From Anthopleura xanthogrammica (Eukaryota; Cnidaria; Anthozoa; Actiniaria; Actiniidae), in NCBI GenBank assembly GCA_964019055.1, contig OZ025214.1, positions 7,936,858-8,000,857 on the forward strand: a stretch of DNA of 64,000 bases, given 5' to 3'. The notes below the pieces were generated by a model that saw only the letters and a program-made list of their open reading frames with translations, was not told the origin of the DNA and ran no database searches. Positions 1 through 13,324 of this stretch are shown here, one piece after another (position 1 is the stretch's first letter; each line of letters starts with the position of its first letter). The translations under genes were made by a program, and so were the position numbers.

Positions 1-1550
1 CTCGTTAGTGGAAAGGGGTTCGATTATAATTTATAGAGTGTTCGTGGGGCAGAAATCGGGGAACCTAAAGGCTCGTTAACATTGGCGATTTTTTAGCGAT
101 AATTGCTGCAATTATTCTTGAATTAAACTTACAAGTCCCAGAACAGCAGAAGAAAAGCTTAACACTCTAATATTATCCATATCATCAGCCTCTAATGGTA
201 GCTCTATTGACTTTTTCATCCAACGACGGAAATTTTAAAAAAATTGGCCGCGTTCCCGATGACGACGGCGTGCTTCAAGTTAACAATCAGGAATCTCATG
301 CTAAAATACCATCACCCAGGGCTAATGATCGGTACAAACATATGAGAGAGTCCTTGTCTTAGACAATTTTATCCTGTCCAGATTAATTCCGACATAGCTT
401 TAAGAAACCGCTTTCCTTAGCCCATCAATGCTTGTTATGTAATTCTCTTTCATGTCATGCGAAGAGAACTTGAAGAATTCTGTAGCTTCTTGACCTCCAT
501 TGCATGTCAAAAGAAATTTTCTATTTCCTGTGCAAAAAATGATAACAGTTATATAATAATTTTTTTTTCCTGAGTCCATTTCACAGTATGGTACGATCAT
601 ATACGAATTTGAGTTAATATATTTGATATATGTCACTGGTAAATATAACAAACACACTCGATTGCAGAAACGTCCTAGGATACATATATTTTTTTCTCAT
701 TAGGTATTTGTATATATGTTTAGTGCAACATTTCTGCAATCGAGAGTATATGTAATAAGTATAATATATATTTACCATTGGTATTGCCTTTCCTTTAAAT
801 TTAACTGAATTGAGTGCTATCCTCAGTGCACCCTGTCCTTCAATTCTGATCTGTTATACATCTCATCCACTCTAACAAACAGCTCCCACACAGGCTTTGC
901 CAACAGCGCAGCTTGTAAGGTGGGTTCTAAACTTGCAACATCCTAGAGGACAACATTTTTCATTTTGTCAATTCAACCAAAATATGTTACGATTCTTCTT
1001 CCAGCTAATTTGTAAATATAAATGAAAGGGAAGGAACTGTCCTGGCTGCTATAACTGTGATTGTATTGTCTCCACGCAGCCGTTTATAGAATCGGTCATC
1101 ACGCAACACTACCTAATAAACGGCTGAGCTGGAGACCAGTGTTGGCACTGGCGCAAAGCCTTTATTGTTTTGGGGAGAGCCAAAATTAATCGAATATCAG
1201 TCGTGAACTTCGCTTCTAATTCCCTGCGTGACATTTCCATTCTGTTGATTGTCCACATATTTTTTCTATAAAAACCTTCAAATAATTGACACAAGCTATT
1301 ATTACCTTTTCTGAACTGACAAACATCTTCTGGCAGGACTTTCTCCACTCTCTTGTTGACTCTGGGGTCAGCGCATCCTCGTTCTTTTTGGCAAGGTGAT
1401 ATGCCCAAGTTCGGCAGCTCTTAACCCGGTCAATCCAGCTAGTCTTCCGACTTCATTCATCCAGGGAATTATGCACATGAGCAACGGATGTACAGCTGAG
1501 AGCTTATCCATAAAATCCGGCAACTCACTCTCCTGGTACTTTACCTGGTC
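1..1550. other. Unannotated AT-rich flank
   Basis: I recognise no gene here. A 14-bp inverted repeat (657-670 and 731-744) forms a small hairpin. Two minus-strand reading frames (400-657 and 1109-1408) have protein-like composition but match no family I know and show no clear splice context. Confidence 0.4.
1109..1408 (-). CDS. Unrecognised 99-codon open frame
   Basis: The open minus-strand frame of 99 codons contains a plausible soluble stretch (GCADPRVNKRVEKVLPEDV near residue 11) with balanced charge, unlike the low-complexity frames nearby. I do not recognise a family. It has no paired exon, promoter or conserved motif, and it could be a transposon remnant or chance. It is listed only because its composition differs from the surrounding AT-rich noise. 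Confidence 0.15.
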   Translation of the reverse strand: MGISPCQKERGCADPRVNKRVEKVLPEDVCQFRKGNNSLCQLFEGFYRKNMWTINRMEMSRRELEAKFTTDIRLILALPKTIKALRQCQHWSPAQPFIR

Positions 1551-2105
1551 TTTAATAATAACATATTAATATTTATTAACTTATATTGCGCCAATATCAA
1601 TATTCATTTTCATTGCCGCATAAAACAAAATGCTAAATATATGAGAAACTTAAGCTAAAACTATAAAAATATCTAATACAATATATAGAAATAGATAGAA
1701 AAAACAAAACAAACAAAATTAATATAATTAAAAAGATCTGTATCTAATTAAATAGATCAACATCTAGATAAAAATCTGATATCATCTATATATATATATA
1801 TATAATAATTAATTAAGAATCAAATAAAATTACATGCCCCCTCAAAAAGATACATCTTAAGAACCTTCTTAAATGTGTTAACCTATGAACTACTTCTTAT
1901 TGAAAAAGGGAGCCTATCCCACAGCTTTGGTGCCGCTACTGAAAAAGAACGATCACCCAGGGTAGCATACGTCTTATACTTAATATTATCTAATGATAAG
2001 TTATCATTGCCTGAACGAAGCCTGTACCTGCCAGGCTTCTTTAAATTAATGAGATCTGAAATATAATTAGGAGCAAGCCCATGTACTGCTTTATACGTAA
2101 TTAAA
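1551..2105 (-). mobile_element. Non-LTR retrotransposon (LINE) 3' end, reverse transcriptase C-terminus
   Basis: The minus-strand frame 2113-1883 reads ITYKAVHGLAPNYISDLI followed by TLGDRSFSVAAPKLWDRLP. This is the C-terminal signature of CR1/L2/Jockey-type ORF2 proteins (YKALHGLAP...FS.AAP.LWN.LP). The frame stops soon after, and an AT-rich 3' tail runs to about 1551. It is a 5'-truncated copy, and its upstream end is cut by the TIR element that starts near 2099. No other part of the element is present in this stretch. Confidence 0.75.
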
Positions 2106-2932
2106 AAACTCATTAATATTCAATAGCCATTTTGTCCAATCCGATACTCATCAGTAGTCACGTGGAGAGCACTTTATACTCTATAAAGTACTATACAAAT
2201 TTAAAGCGCGGGGAGGGATTTGAATTCAGCCCAGGGGAATAACGGGGTATAATACACAGACAATGGTTTTTAATGAGCTTTAATCTATATCTAAAGTTAC
2301 ATGTGTCTTTATATAAAGGTACGTGTGGAGATAAAGAAATACAACGTTCTTATATTATAGTTCCACAGTATTTATATCATACGAATTGCAAATCATGCTA
2401 TTTATCTTTGAACATAACTGTATTTGTTGGTAACCTAATTTCTTATCTTATTTGTGACTATGCTTGACTATGTCAGTTCAAGTTCTATTAGCGAGTGAAA
2501 TGAAATACGCAATTATTAAATATTCCACCGGGTGCTGACAATGTGCTTTCAGGATTAGCAGAGCTAGACGGTTCTGATATATTTGCAAGTATATCATCGG
2601 GAATATCTAAATCTAAATCAAATAAGGACTGAAAATCACTAGCATTATGGCTATTGAACATTAATGAGATTTTTTAAGGCATTACCATTTCATTGTTATT
2701 GCTCAATAAAGCAAATTCCCAAGTGAAAACGACGCATCTCTTTTTAATTCAAAAGCATTTTTTAATCATTGTTTTCTATCGATATTGAACAAAATGGCTA
2801 TTGAACATTAATGAGCTTTTTTAAGCCATATAAAAAACTCGTAGCACGTGTTTTATCAAGGATCAAAAACCCTTGCTGCGCTCGGGTTTTTATCCTTGAT
2901 AAAACACTGCTACTCGTTTTTTATATACTACA
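2099..2932. mobile_element. TIR element with abutting palindromic hairpin
   Basis: About 45 bp at 2101 (CTCATTAATATTCAATAGCC core) is repeated inverted at 2786-2825, with a further short copy at 2648. Immediately after the right inverted repeat lies a near-perfect palindrome (2829-2932) with arms ending in TTTTATCAAGGATC and a GC-rich core CCCTTGCTGCGCTCGGG. There is no coding capacity. The order (TIR, interior, TIR, hairpin) is the same as in the units at 21579, 46991, 47285 and 61739. The element sits directly against the LINE fragment to its left. Confidence 0.6.
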
Positions 2933-4190
2933 TAACAATATCTTAAATTCTATACGTTGACAAACAGGCCGCCAATGAAGATTGTAAAGTACAGATATTT
3001 TTACAGGTCGGGATCATTTCAATTTTTGATTTGAAGTCGGTTCATAGGGTTTATTTCATATTTCACACGGTTTTCTTTGTTAGTCATCGGGATGTATTTT
3101 TTCTAACTACTCCCATTCTCCACGTGGGATGTATGTTGTTTATTGTCTTCGTTCTCGGTATTTAACTCAAATCTCACTCAAATATTATTTTCATTTTTGA
3201 CTCACGGATACTCCGTAGGAGTATTTGTGAGTATATGAAATTACTTTTGCATTTGCATAAAAAAACTGAGCAACAATGGTCTATTGTTCAAATATATACT
3301 GCTTTGCGAGCTCAGTTAGCTCCTGATTCAATTCTCATCGTAGTTTATAGAAGTTTAAGCCTAGTGTACTAACCATTAACTAGATTCAGGCACTCAAAGA
3401 TGATCAGCAGTATTCTCTGCTTGAACAATCGAGGGTTAGTAGCAAAATAAGGTTTGAAACCGGAATAACATAACAAATTGTTTCGCCGTTAATTTCACTC
3501 GTTAACTTCGTCCTGCAAAATTGTTCAAGCTTTTTTTTTTGCCGATTCTCACATGGTCTGGTTCAATTCAATGTTCTATAAAGAACCCAAAGGACCTCAA
3601 ATACTGCTATAAATAACAATGAAAAATATAAAACATGCTTAGTTTTACGCTTTTTACTCTAGATCGATAATATTTCTTGTGAGCATGCAATTTGACTCTT
3701 GCGTTCAGTCATAGTCGTCGTTTGACATCGTCGAACTCTGAAATTAAACCCATAAGCTAAGCATTGAACTATAGAGAATTTTGGTCGAATAGAATGGCCA
3801 GTGATGCAAACACATTTGGTCAGTACAAAAAGGACAAAGACAATAACAATTCTGAACAATTCAGTCTTGAAAAACCATCGCGGTGGTTTTACTATTTATT
3901 AAGATGAATCCTCAAGTAAACAACATTCATTTCTTCTTCAAGCCTAGGCAAGTCTAACAATTCACTTGACAGGACACAGGTATCCCATATTTATTTTGTG
4001 GTAGTGGGTAGAGTAGTGGGCATATCCGTGAGTCATCTCATTGAGACCTTTGATTTATTTCTGGAACAATAACAAAATTATATTAAGTTTCTCTCGAGTT
4101 TCATAGTCGAATGCCAGGAATAACGAGTTTCTTTCTTTCTTTTTCCGATCTAACATGCATTGCAATGGGTTGAAAATGATATATAGATAT
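2933..4190. other. Gene-free stretch
   Basis: I see no convincing coding exon, repeat array or inverted repeat here. Short frames such as 3659-3859 on the minus strand are AT-rich and have no family resemblance. Confidence 0.4.
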
Positions 4191-4197
4191 ATATATT

Positions 4198-6707
4198 CTA
4201 TTTTTTCTGATGCAATAACTCGAGCTTTTTTTCTCCTTGTTTTTCTTTTTCAGATTTGTTGGAATACCGCTTCCACAGAGAGCAGACTTTGTTGTACAAC
4301 TGCTCTCTGTATTGCCTTGAGTCATCCCTTTCGTATAGTTCTCCCAATAATTCTTTGAACTTTTCCAGTATTACTTCTTTGCTTGGGAGTACCTCAGCTC
4401 TTATCCTCTCTCTGAATACGGTTGTAACAGGAATAGAACAAACAAGTGTGAGTGTGAAAATATGCACATAAGTGTCATCACTAGGTGCAAATCACAAACT
4501 TACTTCTGCGAGAATTCCCAAAAATTGGCTTCTCTAGATCCATTTCTGCAGAATAAAGAGTTTAAGTGAATTCTTTTATACTCGGAATATTCATTTTTTT
4601 GTTTAAATGCCCTTACCGGCCTCTACTATCTCCACTTTCCATGTGGTCTGTGTCTCTTTCTCTTCACTTGCTTTAACGTTCCTCACTTTAAAATCGTCAT
4701 CCTTATCCATGCCATCCAATTATTAATGCCATGTCGTTGTGGAGAGGGACATCCAAGGGACGGTCGATATTTCCTACGTTGGTGAAGCCATACACCTTCA
4801 CCAACAATTTTTTGTTTAATTTGAACTGCTCCTCAAGCTACAGAATACACAGCAAGCATTAAACTGGGTGGAATTTATGTGACATGTTAAAAACTGTAAC
4901 GCTTACTAAGCCTGTTAGTGTAGGGCTGCTTCCATAATTCTCATGGTATGCAACTCTAAGGGATTCGAGGTTACATTTGAGCGAGATTTTTGGAACTAAT
5001 GGCATTTTTTTTACCTACAAAATAAAACAACGGTTGCTTAGATATCTTAGTTAGAGCATTTGGTTGTAAGTCAGAACATTTAGTTGGGTTGCACGGCGCA
5101 AAAATGAAACTTACACTTCAAAAATGCCAATAAATGTGAAAATCTATTTTAAATTGAACATAGCCTAACCCCCCCTGAATTCCCCTCTGACGGCCCTTCC
5201 CCACAACCCTCTCATCAATCATGTACTACGTTATTTTAAGGTTTTCGTCATGTTTCCTTGTTAAAATAGCTTTGATTTCGAAGAAAACCTAGAAAAAATA
5301 TGCTATCTCTACCTCTCCCCATCCCACCCCCCAAAAATCAGATTTGGTAAATGGTGTCGGGATACTCGTCAGATTCAAAAATTCAACAAAAAAAATGTCA
5401 TTTTACAGATTTAAAAAAATTCGATCATTAGTAAAATTATGATTTTCGGGTAGCCAACAACGTTAGTAACAAATATTGATGCTCAGAATCTAGAGAAAAA
5501 AGGAACAATGAAGTGTTTTTCGATAGATGTCGTCAGCATACGCGTCAGATTCAAAAATTTAAAAAAAAATTCATTTTCCATGTAAAAAAAATTCGATCAT
5601 TATGAAAAATGTGATTCCTGAGTAACTACATACCTTAGAAACGGATGCGGATTTTTTACCATGGCTTCCTTACACCGAGTGAGCTTGTTGTTGATGCTCT
5701 CTGACTGATTTGTATAACTGCAAAGTGGTTATCCTTTGTGTCACAAGGTATTCCTGCTTTTTCTCTTGCATCACTGATCATACACTTTGTGATTATATTC
5801 TTGTGTGCGTTGAGATATGTCCATAAAAGAAGAGGTTTTTTTACGTAAAAGGTGTTACTTCATATTGACCAAAGCTGTACACTGAAGGGGTGATTCAATG
5901 TCTTTGAAGTACAAAACCGCGAAAGATCATTTGTCATATAGGGTTTCCCCAACACCCACAGGTCTTTAGAGGAATGTCGTGGTGCTCAATAATAATTGGC
6001 TCTTCTTTATGCTTTAAGAACTGGAGGAGCTCGTCCACCTGGTCTGTTGTCTTCATTTTGTGTTTAATATCGTACATTTGTTTTCGAGATCTTGATAAGT
6101 CTCCAGGCTCGTGAGCACCTCCTGTAAATTTGGAGGCATTGTTGTATACAACAGATGGTGAATTGACGCTAACTTCCTTTATGGCATCCATGGTGCTCTT
6201 TTTGGTAGAAAGGATTGGTACCGTGTTTGCTGTACCATCTACTCCTACACTAAACTTTAGTTCACCTAGGTTCTTGGCCAGGATGTTGTACTGTAGGAGT
6301 CACTGGTTGTTAATGTAGGGAAAATTGAAAATTGTAGGAAAAAGATGGAGCGACAAGCCAATTTTCTTCTTGGTGGAATGAATTTGGACATGGAACTGCC
6401 TTTCATTTGTGAGAGGTATTTTCTTTTTTTCAATCACCTGAATGTTATTGCTCTTATCCTTTTCGATGGTCCAAACAGCTATGTGTAAAGGACGGTGATA
6501 AACCCCATTCAGGTCACACTTTTTCCAGTGTTTCTGGACAGCCATATCAATAACGAACGACAGATCCTTCCTCACTTTCAGTTGGACCTTGGAGCATTTT
6601 CTGTTTTGCTGTTCAAGCAAGATCTGGACTGTGTAGGGCACAGTGTATCTTTCCTTTTTGCCTACTTTAAATACTAGGAGATCTAGGTCATTGTTATAGT
6701 AGTTAAC
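4198..6707 (-). pseudogene. Broken multi-exon gene of unknown family
   Basis: Several minus-strand blocks look like exons of one gene, read from 6707 leftward. 6707-6300 opens after an ATTATTCTCAG acceptor and contains TVPYTVQILLEQQNRKCSK. 6297-5937 contains LGELKFSVGVDGTANTV and SRSRKQMYDIKHKMKTTDQ. 5014-4907 has a GTAAGC donor. 4837-4617 starts after a CTGTAG acceptor, reads NIDRPLDVPLHNDMALIIGW, then hits a stop near 4700 and continues in another frame to a GTAAGG donor. About 4440-4198 contains VLPSKEVILEKFKELLGEL. The SRSRKQMYDIKHK block resembles segments found in cnidarian transposon-associated proteins, but I cannot name the family. The in-frame stop and the frame change suggest decay. 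Exon linkage is inferred. Confidence 0.35.
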
Positions 6708-7099
6708 CTGAGAATAATTAAACGTTCTTTATTAATTTATATTTTTTTTACTGAAACTCAAGTAAGTGTTTAGAGTTTTAAACACATTTTTTTGTATTTG
6801 TGCTGGGAGGGGGAGGCAGTGCTAGTCACTAATGTAAATCATTTTCAGTGTGTGGAAGTATAAGAGTAAGGAAACGTTTGGGAGCAAAGCCTTTTCACAA
6901 GAAGCTGTGTTCCTTTTTATTCACTACGTTTTCAAACTTGACGTGAATGAGGGCTATAAATGCTCATGCGATTTATTAACTATTGAACAGCATAAGATGT
7001 CTGATTTTATGATGTTATGTGTCTGGTTGTGTACCTGACATCACAGCATATGTTTCTGCGTAGATACATTGTAATAGGTCTAGTAAAGTTGTTAAGTTC
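6708..7099. other. Gene-free stretch
   Basis: AT-rich sequence with no recognisable feature between the unknown minus-strand gene and the LINE fragment. Confidence 0.4.
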
Positions 7100-7444
7100 T
7101 TATTTTGGTTTACATTGTGGTTCTTCATGCTCCCTCCATTTCCGAGGTATCCAATCGAACACGGCTTTTAGGTCAATGAAGCCAACATAAAGGACTTCAT
7201 TCGACTCATGGAATATCTGCTGGACTCTTTTCAGACAGTATATGGCATCTTGGCAGCCCCTGTTTGAACGGCAACCAAATTGGCCCTCCAGTAGGTTGTC
7301 ATCATACCAGTGATCAAGGCGGTTTAAAATTATCACACAAAGTAGCTTTAATTGTGTTGAGCTGATTGATAGACCATGGTAACTATTAGGATCGTTCATT
7401 TTACCTTTGTTCTTGTAGAGAGTCTTTAGTCTAGAGCATTTCCA
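7100..7444 (-). mobile_element. LINE reverse-transcriptase fragment
   Basis: Read on the minus strand, the frame gives LKTLYKNKGKMNDPNSYHGL, then LKLLCVIILNRLDHWYDDN, GQFGCRSNRGCQDAI and LYVGFIDLKAVFDWIPR. This is the N-terminal half of a non-LTR reverse transcriptase: the NYRGIS-like block, the GFR.NRG block and the first catalytic block with F.DLK.AFD. It breaks off at 7100 before the YADD block. Its upstream half is the endonuclease fragment at 14602-14985, now separated by the 7.15-kb transposon inserted at 7445. The GFRSNRG block reads GCRSNRG here. Confidence 0.8.
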
Positions 7445-7469
7445 TACACTGTAAATCGGTTCGAGCTGA

Positions 7470-7870
7470 TTTGACCCATAAAAAAAGGGTCATTTCGGTG
7501 AGTAAAATATGGTACCATTTTTAAGGGCTGATTTAACCCTTATACTTAGGGGCTATTTTGACTCCTTTCTTTTGAGCTGAATGGACTCCAAAAATGGGCT
7601 AAAATGCATTAGAAATAGGGTTGATTTGCAAAATGGTGGGGCTGTAATAATTTTCTGATGGGCTAATACGACTCTGTATTATTGGTCGTAACAGCTATTC
7701 TTTTTGGGTCAAAATGTGTTTGCACAAGAGGCTGATTTAGCCTTCTCAAGGAGCTGCCAGAAAACGTAAAATAGTAATAATATTTAGGGGCTAATTTAGC
7801 TGCAAAGCAAATGGGTCGATAAAATCCCTTTGTAAGAATTTATTTAACCCTATCTTAATATACCAAAAGT
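7470..7870. repeat. Left subterminal repeat zone of the 7.15-kb transposon
   Basis: Short motifs of the form (G)GGCTGATTTAGCC / TTTGACCC / GGGCTAAAATG recur every 20-40 bp. The same motifs are found inside the right end (13020-13320 and 14345-14590). Such clusters typically serve as transposase binding sites in CACTA-like elements; that role is inferred here. Confidence 0.55.
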
Positions 7871-8130
7871 CCGTTTTGGGGTGCGGGTGTACAATAATTG
7901 TGCGAAATTAGTATGTAGAATGTCACCAATGTAATAACATTTGTAATCATGTTCCCGTTTGATAAAAAATATTACGAAATAAAGACAGCAAGACTGTTAG
8001 GTTTAACCACACTGTTTTAATAGACGTCTCTTTGCTGAGTAAGGTTGCATGACATTATCTGAACATTACTATTGCAAACTTACCTTTTTAAACAAAAAAA
8101 CATGATGAAATTAAAATCTGTATAACCATT

Positions 8131-8264
8131 TTATCCCACACCATAGAAAATACAAATGCGTAGATTCAACGCGCAGTGCATGATGGGAAGGAAGAGTGAA
8201 ATACCAACGAATATATAACAGCTTCCCTGCATTCGGATTGGCTGTATTTTCTATGATGTGGGAA
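8131..8264. mobile_element. MITE, copy of the TATCCCACACCATAG family
   Basis: The left end TTATCCCACACCATAGAAAA and the right end CTATGATGTGGGA are inverted. The interior shares CGCGCAGTGCATGATGGGA with the opposite-orientation copy at 47285-47420. Only 13 bp of the hairpin that accompanies the second copy remains here (TATAACCATTTTA, left side). Confidence 0.65.
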
Positions 8265-8613
8265 ATACACACACCATAACCATGCAATCTAATTAAACTC
8301 TACTAAATAAATGCTTTTTTTTAAATGCTATTACAAAATCATCATCTACATCTTCTGTCGCTTTATTAAAATTGGTTTACATGTCATAGCAAACATGAAT
8401 GTAGCCAATTCAATCATTTTGTCCTAGAGAAACCACCAAGCCCATGCTTTGAATATATAGGAGGTGATTATGTGATGTATTGAGAGTTCCAGCCCACAAT
8501 ACAGTACAGAAAACCCATAATATATTCTGTCTCAAGGACAATGCTCATTAATTAGCTACACTAATGTATACATGCACTCATGCATTTGATAATGCATTAA
8601 AAAATGAACTCAC

Positions 8614-11600
8614 AGAAAGCCGGGGCTTTCCTCTGCTTATTCCTAGCAAAGCTTGCTCCAAGAAAGACAAAATGTTGCTTCCTTCTTTATATTCCATGTT
8701 GAAAATATAAAAGGAAGCAAGCAATCCTAGGATGGCATCTGTGATTCTCTTGTGAGGAATCACACAAAGAATCTTTCCCTCACACACTATGTAGAGGTTG
8801 TCCATGTCGAACAACTCACCTACAGCAACTATTTGAGGCTGTATGTAATGCGTTATATCCTCATCAATGGGGCTTTCTCTCTGAAAGATAAAAGGTATAT
8901 TTTCTTGAATATAGAGTATAATTATATGACAAAATAATTAGGTATTTCAGTTGAAAATATTGTATCATTAAATGAAAATTATTGGCATTTTTTTTAGATT
9001 TCTATATAATGAGATTTTAAAATTTGGGAATACTAAAACACACAACAAAAGAGGACAGGGTCGATGTCATCTGATTTGCATTTTAAAATTTTAAACCTTT
9101 ATATCTCTGAAATGAGAATTCCATATCCTGTAAAACTGTGCCATCATATTATTATACCTGTACAGTGTATACCCTATATGTAGAAGTGATTTTAAAATTA
9201 AACCTTCAGGGTTGATAGGCACTTTAATGAAAACAGCAATTGTGACTCAAATGACTACTCCAATACACAATGACAGAGTTCTGTCATCACAACTTCAACA
9301 AAAAGTGGTTCTTAAAATGACTGCTTCACAATAATTTATGGTCATGAAATAAGCATGATCAAGATTATATATACCTCAAGCACTGTGAATACTTTATCTT
9401 GGTTTGCAAATGCCAAACCTTCCTTTTCCCAAAATGAAGTCAGAACCAAATTCATCATTAATATAAGAAAGTTGATCAGTTCTGATTGATTTCAAAATAT
9501 TTGATTTAAACATTTGATTTTCTGATTTAACATTATCCAGTGAGTGTTTCAGAATTTCATACTTTTTGTAAACAACTTTCATTTGCAAAACTGTTATATC
9601 ATACGATTTTCGAATGCAGCTATTTTTGGCCTCAAGAGCTTTACAGGCCTTTGACATGTTTGTAAGGCTATGCATTCTAATGTCTTGTTTAAACTTCCTT
9701 TTTAGAGCTTTTTGCTGTTTACACCTAGTATTTCTTCTCCTTGTCTCACCAACTGAAATAATTTTCTAGAGGAGGAATTGAGATGTCATCAGTGATTTAG
9801 TGACTGAATGAAACTTCTTTTTTATGTGAATTATTACATTTTGGCACAGTTGCCTAATTCGTAAACCAAGCAATGCATATGGTACAATGAGATACCGAAA
9901 CACAGGGCCCCGCACTCATCATGCACATACCTCGGTCACAAACCTGGGCAAGTAGACATTTGAACACTGAAATCAGACCCATAACCAAGCAATACATATG
10001 TTAACAATGTGATACCGAGAATCAAGGCCTCGCACACATCATGTATATACCTTGATCACAAATAAGAACTTCAATGAAGAAATGATTATGTGAAAAAATG
10101 TAACATAATTCTGCTAAGCTTACACATACTGTAGGTGTCTATGCTACACAGACATTTCAAATAAGAAAGTTGTTTTAACACTAGTTTATTGTGCTACTAT
10201 GCCCTTATTTATGCTTTTTTTTTTCACAAGCACTAAACTAATCTTGAGAAGTTCTCTTGAGTAACAACAAAACAGTTCTCCTCAATTGCTTCTTAGCTGT
10301 TTCTCCTGGCTTCCTTGCACAAACATCAAATCGTGATCTTTGAAAAATAAGCTTATATGGATAAAAAACTTTTCCCTTGTATAAGCTTATATCTCGCAAG
10401 GGAAAGGTTGTAAGTAAGCCCAAAAATTAATAAATCATGCTGAAATAAACTTTGTAACTGTACGTGGTTGTGCTAGGTGTAATTAAGATATATTATATTG
10501 GTATTTTCATACAATAAAGAAACAAATCTTACCTTTATAGGTTTATACAGGCTACTCTTTGGTGTTTCGACTTTGCTTGTCTCTTTCTCATTCTCATCCG
10601 CCTCCTGGATTATCATAAATGATTACACAAATTTAAGCTTAATTTGGTTGAACTTCAGATCGCATCAATAAGAAATATGCTTACATTTTCAATTGGACTT
10701 TCGAGAATAACAGTCGGTGATGTACTTCTAGAGGTATCTGGAGTCGATTTCGAACTAGATGGAGTGGATTTTGCGATTGGACTGTCGATTAGACTGATAC
10801 TACTTCCACCAGACGTTCTTGACGTTCCCTGAAAAAGAATGAAAGCAAATTTTTAAGCAACAAGACCCTGGGGGCAGGGTAGACTGGGTTACCTGGACCG
10901 GGTGAGACCAGGGGCAGGGGGAGGGGTCCTAGGGTGCCCTTGACCCACCCTTTGTGGAAAAAGAGTGATCAATTATAAAATAAGCTAACTGTAATTTGGT
11001 TTTTAGTATTTCTGATGTATAGTACTTTCGAGGCTCTCGTTTTCTTTTTTCGTTTTTCAAAAGACAGTGAGAGACTGCCTACTATAAATGTGCAGTGAAA
11101 GCCATTTTGGAAAAAAAATAAATCAAAAACTAAATCATCGAAAATACCCATTTTGGTGAAGTCCAACTTCCATATCCTTCCGATTCCAGTCCGAGTTTTA
11201 TCATACGTAATTAAGTCGCAGACAGAAAGTCGGCAAAGCGAGCTGACGTAGACACGTTTGCTTGAGGTCAGCATTATTTGTTTACTACATGAATCCTTCG
11301 TTTAGAACGGTAAGACAAGCAAATAATTGCTCAAAACTACCCTCAGAATTGTTTTACATTTTATAATTTTCTATGTTCGTATATATTTGTAAATCAATCA
11401 ACAGTTCGTAAATGTTTCACGAGTGAGCCGCGAGTTGAATGACTTTATAAGAGATCGATCTGAGAATCAAAATACATGCGTTCGATTTAACAATATTTCT
11501 CATTACTCTTCAGTTCTTAATATCAAAATGAAAGCCCCAATAAACTTCTTTGTACCTCATGTTTATTTGTAGTAGTCTTGTTGAGTCAAACCATTAAATA

Positions 11601-12589
11601 TAGCATCCGAGAATCGGGTCAGTAAAACTCGAATGAAGTCAGGACGTCCCATCGGTTTGATTTAGCTTGGAGTGCGTAGAAATTCTTTAATACAAGAATT
11701 AAATATCGGTCACGGCTAGCTTTTTCCTTTTGTACTGATACTACAGATAATACTGCTTTAGATAGCTGAGTCAAAGCACGAGTACTTAATCAAAGTTAGC
11801 GGATTTGCCGTGAGCAATACAAATTCTTCAGAATTCCGGGTTGGATTAGAATTATCCTTGTTTACGAATAAATTAAAAATTCTGACTCGGCTCACTCTTT
11901 CATTACAGCAGTCAACGAAATAGAGCATGCGTAGACATTAATTTATGTCACGTGATACGCTAGCTCCGCCCTCTCTTAATTAGTTGGCAACGTAGTGACA
12001 TTGATTGACAGTTGGCACATGCTAATTGATCGGACTATAGACAGGAACCCTGTATCAGATGCCCACTAAGGACTCTTGGGTAAGGCCGCAATGACCCTCT
12101 GGGTAGTATTGCGCAACTTTGCCATTTTGTCGCAAAGGAATCAGAAAGAAAAAAAAAAAACGAAGGTATTTTATGACTGGTTTATCACAGGTAACCCAGT
12201 AATGAAGATTTAACTTTACCTTAAGAAAAGCTCTGAGAAATCAAAAGAGTGCTTAAAATTTATATTCGTAGAAGTGAATTCCTCTAAAAACTAAATGAAC
12301 TTCAACCACTCCAACGGTCACTTCATTCACTGCCACCTAAACGTGTGCACATGCTCAATGGAGCGACTGCTGAATAACTGCGCCTACTCGAGTAGTAATT
12401 TCCCGCGAATATTGATATCCTGCTGTGACCATGAGGTTGGACGTACTGTACTCACCAATGTTTCATCCAAAACCTCTGACATTGCCTCCTTAAACCGTCT
12501 TCGTTCCTTAAAAATGGGAAAGTAAACTCTGATTTCGCTGTCATCCTTGTAAGTACCAACAAGATCATCGCCATCCAGAGTCTCAGTGA
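8614..12589 (-). CDS. Transposon-borne multi-exon gene, unknown function
   Basis: Five minus-strand exons have good splice signals. 12589-12456 (after CTTTTAG; reads FPIFKERRRFKEAMSEVLDE; GTGAGT donor). 10828-10685 (Ser/Thr-rich, phase 0; GTAAGC donor). 10604-10533 (acidic/Lys-rich; GTAAGA donor). 9752 to about 9404 (after ATTTCAG; basic then coiled-coil-like, with YEILKHSLDNVKSENQMFK, ending at ILGKGRFGIC). 8880-8614 (after CTTTCAG; ITDAILGLLASFYIFNMEY; GTGAGT donor). The LGKGRFGIC stretch looks like a kinase glycine loop, but the frame stops right after it, so a kinase domain is not shown. The exon order fits a gene carried by the surrounding 7.15-kb element. The exon starting at 9752 needs a phase-1 partner, so an exon is missing or lost (possibly near 10240-10400). 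Confidence 0.45.
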
Positions 12590-13324
12590 CTAAAAGTAAA
12601 AAATAAGAGTTTTACTAAGAAAGACTGATCTCAGGACGTCCAACACTGGCGACTTTAAATCCTTTTAAGATAAAAAATCTTACCTGAATGTAACTCCCAA
12701 CATTGCAAAAGTGATGAGACAAAGCAATTTGATAAGTTACAGACCCATGCATATAACTAAGCCAATTCAAATGGAAGGAATACAATGTGTTTGTCCTACA
12801 TTGGATGTCGATATTTATAATGAACAAATTTAAGTGTTTTTTTTTAACAACAATTATACAACAGGTTCTGTTAGCTTGCTTTGCTCTGTTTTAACAATGA
12901 TAATCGAAATATTGCCATATTCATCTGTACATATACAGTGCATGTACCGATATTGAAATAAACTCGAATTACAGTAAAAGGAGTAGGGTTCATCAATTGG
13001 TAGTGCATGGTCTTTCACTTAATTAAATAATGGGGTGCAAATGGTTCTCAGCAGTGCCATTATGGCCCCTTATGAGCATTTTAGTATCAACAGGGGCTAA
13101 AATGGATTGTGTGCTTATGAACTGTTTAATGTCTTGTAGTTAATTATGTTTCTGGGTGTTAGAACATTTCAAATTTAAAACAGCTTAAGAGGGTCAAATC
13201 AGCAGATAATAGTGAGCCATTTGAACTTCCATGGAGTCGAAATGGTTTTCCAAGGGGCTGTTGTAACCCCAAGAGCAAAACAACACTTAGAGAGGACTAA
13301 AATGGATTACCAGCTCATTAAGCT

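Noticed and set aside
9394..9440. Protein kinase domain (LGKGRFGIC)
   Set aside because: Only the glycine-loop-like motif is seen; a stop follows within five codons and no VAIK, HRD or DFG motif is found nearby.
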